In this document: one piece after another, positions 62,391-64,000 of the stretch | Numbering within the stretch: position 1 is the stretch's first letter | How the letters are laid out: each line of letters opens with the position of its first letter | Source: Zoogloeaceae bacterium G21618-S1 | GTDB taxonomy: Bacteria; Pseudomonadota; Gammaproteobacteria; Burkholderiales; Rhodocyclaceae | Assembly: GCA_027214125.1 (NCBI GenBank) | Contig: JAPWHF010000013.1 | Coordinates: 1 to 64,000, forward strand | Length of the DNA: 64,000 nucleotides | Reading direction: 5' to 3' | Made by a program: the position numbers and the translations under genes | Notes under the pieces: generated by a model | Seen by the model: only the letters and a program-made list of their open reading frames with translations | The model's database searches: none | What the model was told of the DNA's origin: nothing

Positions 62391-62549
62391 TCAGTTGTAG
62401 CCCAGATCGACCACCCGGTCGAGCTCGACCGACTCCGGGCACACGGGCTGCACTGAATCGCACGCTGCCGGCTGCGGCACACGTGCGGCGCCCTGAGCCA
62501 TGTGGGTCGGGCGGAACACCTTGGCAGGAACGGACTGGCTAAGCTGCAT
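62391..62549 (-). CDS. 52-residue hypothetical protein upstream of DUF3422
   Basis: A short gene that is easily overlooked. ATG 62549 has GGAGA about 9 nt upstream, and TGA ends at 62391, 23 nt before the DUF3422 start on the same strand. The protein starts MQLSQSVPAKVFRP and ends in VELDRVVDLGYN, with two cysteines in between (PAACDSVQPVCPES). It has no membrane helix or signal peptide. The ribosome site and spacing support expression; no family is recognised. Confidence 0.55.
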   Translation of the reverse strand: MQLSQSVPAKVFRPTHMAQGAARVPQPAACDSVQPVCPESVELDRVVDLGYN

Positions 62550-62623
62550 TTTCTCTGTCTCCGGAATTCATCCATCTGGGGTCTGGCTACCCCCATTCAA
62601 TATCGGCAAGCGCGAGAAGAAAC

Positions 62624-62637
62624 GAAACATGCGTTTC
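62624..62637. promoter_or_regulatory. Small palindrome before the LysR gene
   Basis: GAAAC-ATGC-GTTTC lies about 100 bp before the lysR start in the divergent region. It could be an operator for autoregulation, but it is short and single. Confidence 0.25.
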
Positions 62638-62737
62638 AACAACGACTTGCCTCCTTATGCGGGCGCCATTCTCACGACTGGGCACGGCTTTATCAAACGA
62701 AATACACTACGGAGATTGTGAGTTTGAGGAATGATCC

Positions 62738-63658
62738 ATGCGCCGACGGGTTCCCAGCATCGAGTCCTTGTCAGCCTTCGAGGCCTCCGCCCGGCACCTG
62801 AGTTTCACGCGCGCAGCCACTGACCTGTCGCTAACGCAGAGCGCGGTGTGCAAGCAGGTGGCGGTGCTGGAAAGCTATCTTGGCGTTCGCTTGTTCAACC
62901 GCATCAAGAAACGCATTTCCCTGACGGAGGCCGGGCAGGTCTACATCCGCCAGGTATCGGATGGGCTGGACCGGCTCGAACGCGACACCGTCGCCATCAT
63001 GACTCACCGCGGCGCAGGTGACGTCCTTGAACTGGCGGTGATCCCGACCTTCGCCACTCGCTGGCTGATCCCGCGCCTGCCGGACTTCCAGCGCCAGCAT
63101 CCAGGCATCACCCTCAACCTGACCACCCGCGCCGAGCCTTTTCTGTTCACCGATACCGTCTTTGATGCCGCCATTCACTTCGGCTCCTCGCAGTGGCCCG
63201 GCGCCGTGAGCAGCTACCTGTTTGACGAAGAAATGATTCCGGTAATGGCGCCCTCCCTGCTGAATCAACGCCCCGATCTCGAACCCGCCGCCCTGGCTGC
63301 GCTTCCCCTGCTCCACCAATCGGCACGCCACGATGCCTGGCGCCGATGGTTCGAGCTGGCCGGCGTCACCGGCGTAGAAGCGATCCGCGGCCCGCGCTTC
63401 GAGCTGTTCTCGATGCTCGCCGAAGCGGCCCGGGCCGGACTCGGCGTTGCCTTGGTTCCGCGCTTTCTGGTTCAGGCCGAGCTGGCTTCGGGCGAGTTGC
63501 TCGCCCCGTTCAACATTGCATTGACCGGCGACCAAGCCTACTACCTGAGCTGCCCCGAAAACCGCCAGGACCGCGCCGCACTCCAGCTTTTTTCAGCTTG
63601 GCTGGTGGCCCAGGCCAAGGCCTACCAACTTGGCAGTCTGTCCGGCCCCACGCCCTGA
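62738..63658 (+). CDS. LysR-family regulator, GcvA-like
   Basis: A 306-residue regulator. The N-terminal helix-turn-helix spans about 8-65 (SLSAFEASARHLSFTRAATDLSLTQSAVCKQVAVLES), and the rest is a periplasmic-binding-like effector domain (VIPTFATRWLIPRLPDF...GVALVPRFLVQ). The FTRAATDLSLTQSAVCKQV pattern is that of the GcvA group. It is divergent from the small gene and DUF3422. The effector is unknown. An AGGA site lies 8 nt before the ATG. Confidence 0.92.
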   Translation: MRRRVPSIESLSAFEASARHLSFTRAATDLSLTQSAVCKQVAVLESYLGVRLFNRIKKRISLTEAGQVYIRQVSDGLDRLERDTVAIMTHRGAGDVLELAVIPTFATRWLIPRLPDFQRQHPGITLNLTTRAEPFLFTDTVFDAAIHFGSSQWPGAVSSYLFDEEMIPVMAPSLLNQRPDLEPAALAALPLLHQSARHDAWRRWFELAGVTGVEAIRGPRFELFSMLAEAARAGLGVALVPRFLVQAELASGELLAPFNIALTGDQAYYLSCPENRQDRAALQLFSAWLVAQAKAYQLGSLSGPTP

Positions 63659-64000
63659 AACAGGCCCCGGCGCCAGCAAAACGCCCGTCAGAAATCGCGA
63701 TTGCCGAGCAGTCTTCGCACTCGCCATACCGGGCCACACCCGGTGACAACGCACCAATCACCGCCAGTCGGGGCAGACCAGAGAGGCCGTCAAGCCGGCA
63801 CACCTGGAATAGGTACCGTGGCTCAACCCCGAACGGCGGCTTGAGCCCATCGGCGCCACTCCCCCACCGAGGTTGAGACAAACGACTACCGTCAGCGCTC
63901 CGAGCGGACCGCAACCGTGGTCCAGGCCTGCACCAAGCAGCCTCCACCCAACCTGCGGCGTTTCAAGGTCAACTTGAATGAGCGCGTGCAAGTGCTTGAA
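63659..64000. other. Terminal region without a supported gene
   Basis: The last 342 bases after the LysR gene show no clear gene. One plus-strand frame is open from about 63842 to the edge with coding-like composition (ending LRRFKVNLNERVQVLE), but it has no start codon after the preceding stop. It could be a decayed gene or chance. No hairpin terminator was found after lysR. Confidence 0.4.

Noticed and set aside
62500-62721. 73-codon plus-strand frame, and a 30-codon inner frame from ATG 62630, before the LysR gene
   Set aside because: The longer frame overlaps the better-supported small minus-strand gene; the inner one is very short and has only a weak ribosome site.
63846-64000. Open plus-strand frame running off the window end
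   Set aside because: It reads like coding sequence at its end but has no start codon; cannot be judged without the next bases.
1-64000. CRISPR arrays, tRNA or rRNA genes, insertion sequences, phage or toxin-antitoxin modules
   Set aside because: I looked for repeat-spacer patterns, transposase motifs and tRNA-like cloverleafs and saw none; a tRNA scan would be needed to exclude tRNAs fully.

Overview
The window looks like a stretch of a GC-rich betaproteobacterial chromosome. The mix of PstSCAB with Ppk/Ppx, an STAS-fused MlaE system, an ETF/acyl-CoA dehydrogenase cluster, a DUF4212/SSS symporter pair and large PAS/CBS signalling kinases suggests Rhodocyclales (Azoarcus/Thauera-like). That placement is inferred from gene content, not from a marker gene. 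Almost every base is coding. I saw no tRNA, rRNA, CRISPR array, insertion sequence or phage gene.

Layout. 1-1355: two periplasmic or lipoprotein genes on the minus strand, the first cut by the window edge. 1634-8876: an overlapping signalling operon of a CBS-PAS-GAF histidine kinase, an Rcp-like response regulator and a REC-PAS-PAS-GGDEF-EAL protein. 8873-13152 (minus): a TctE/QseC-like kinase and its regulator, then a sodium:solute symporter with its small DUF4212 subunit. 13339-19237 (plus): a divergent FolE, a DUF1615 lipoprotein, an HDAC-like deacetylase, a NYN-LOTUS protein, DUF429 and the NAD(P)HX repair enzyme, mostly with touching or overlapping ends. 19338-25181: a four-CBS/PAS histidine kinase, a cNMP-CBS-DUF294 nucleotidyltransferase and a DEDDh exonuclease homologue with altered catalytic residues.

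25188-27881: a DUF2726-like membrane protein, an NlpC/P60 hydrolase, and a divergent DUF2325 / Fe(III)-binding protein pair around a Fur-like palindrome. 28050-36431: a fatty-acid/acyl-CoA region (acyl-CoA dehydrogenase, CbiM-like permease, ETF alpha and beta, TetR regulator, TatD nuclease, crotonase, acyl-CoA ligase). Four copies of an 18-bp operator tie the ETF, TetR and crotonase promoters together. 36482-39954: an Mla/Pqi-type lipid transport operon. 39963-43721: divergent ppx and ppk, with a three-repeat Pho box in front of ppk.

43837-45616: an Aer-like aerotaxis receptor split into a PAS protein and a membrane MCP behind a sigma-28-type promoter. 45682-50391: pstS-pstC-pstA-pstB on the minus strand, with a candidate Pho box and a hairpin between pstS and pstC. 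50627-52326: a NarL/NarX-like two-component pair. 52536-57674: an acyl-CoA ligase / malonyl-CoA decarboxylase / isochorismatase-like hydrolase / semialdehyde dehydrogenase operon. 57696-62549: a large GT51-transpeptidase protein, DUF3422, and a 52-codon gene in front of it that is easy to miss. 62738-63658: a GcvA-like LysR regulator.

The main themes are phosphate and polyphosphate homeostasis (pst, ppk and ppx, probably PhoB-controlled), acyl-CoA oxidation under a local TetR repressor, and unusually heavy environmental and energy sensing (two CBS-fused kinases, c-di-GMP turnover, aerotaxis). The most interesting leads are the operator set, the CBS-fused kinase operons, the exonuclease homologue with two Asp-to-Asn changes, and the split Aer receptor.
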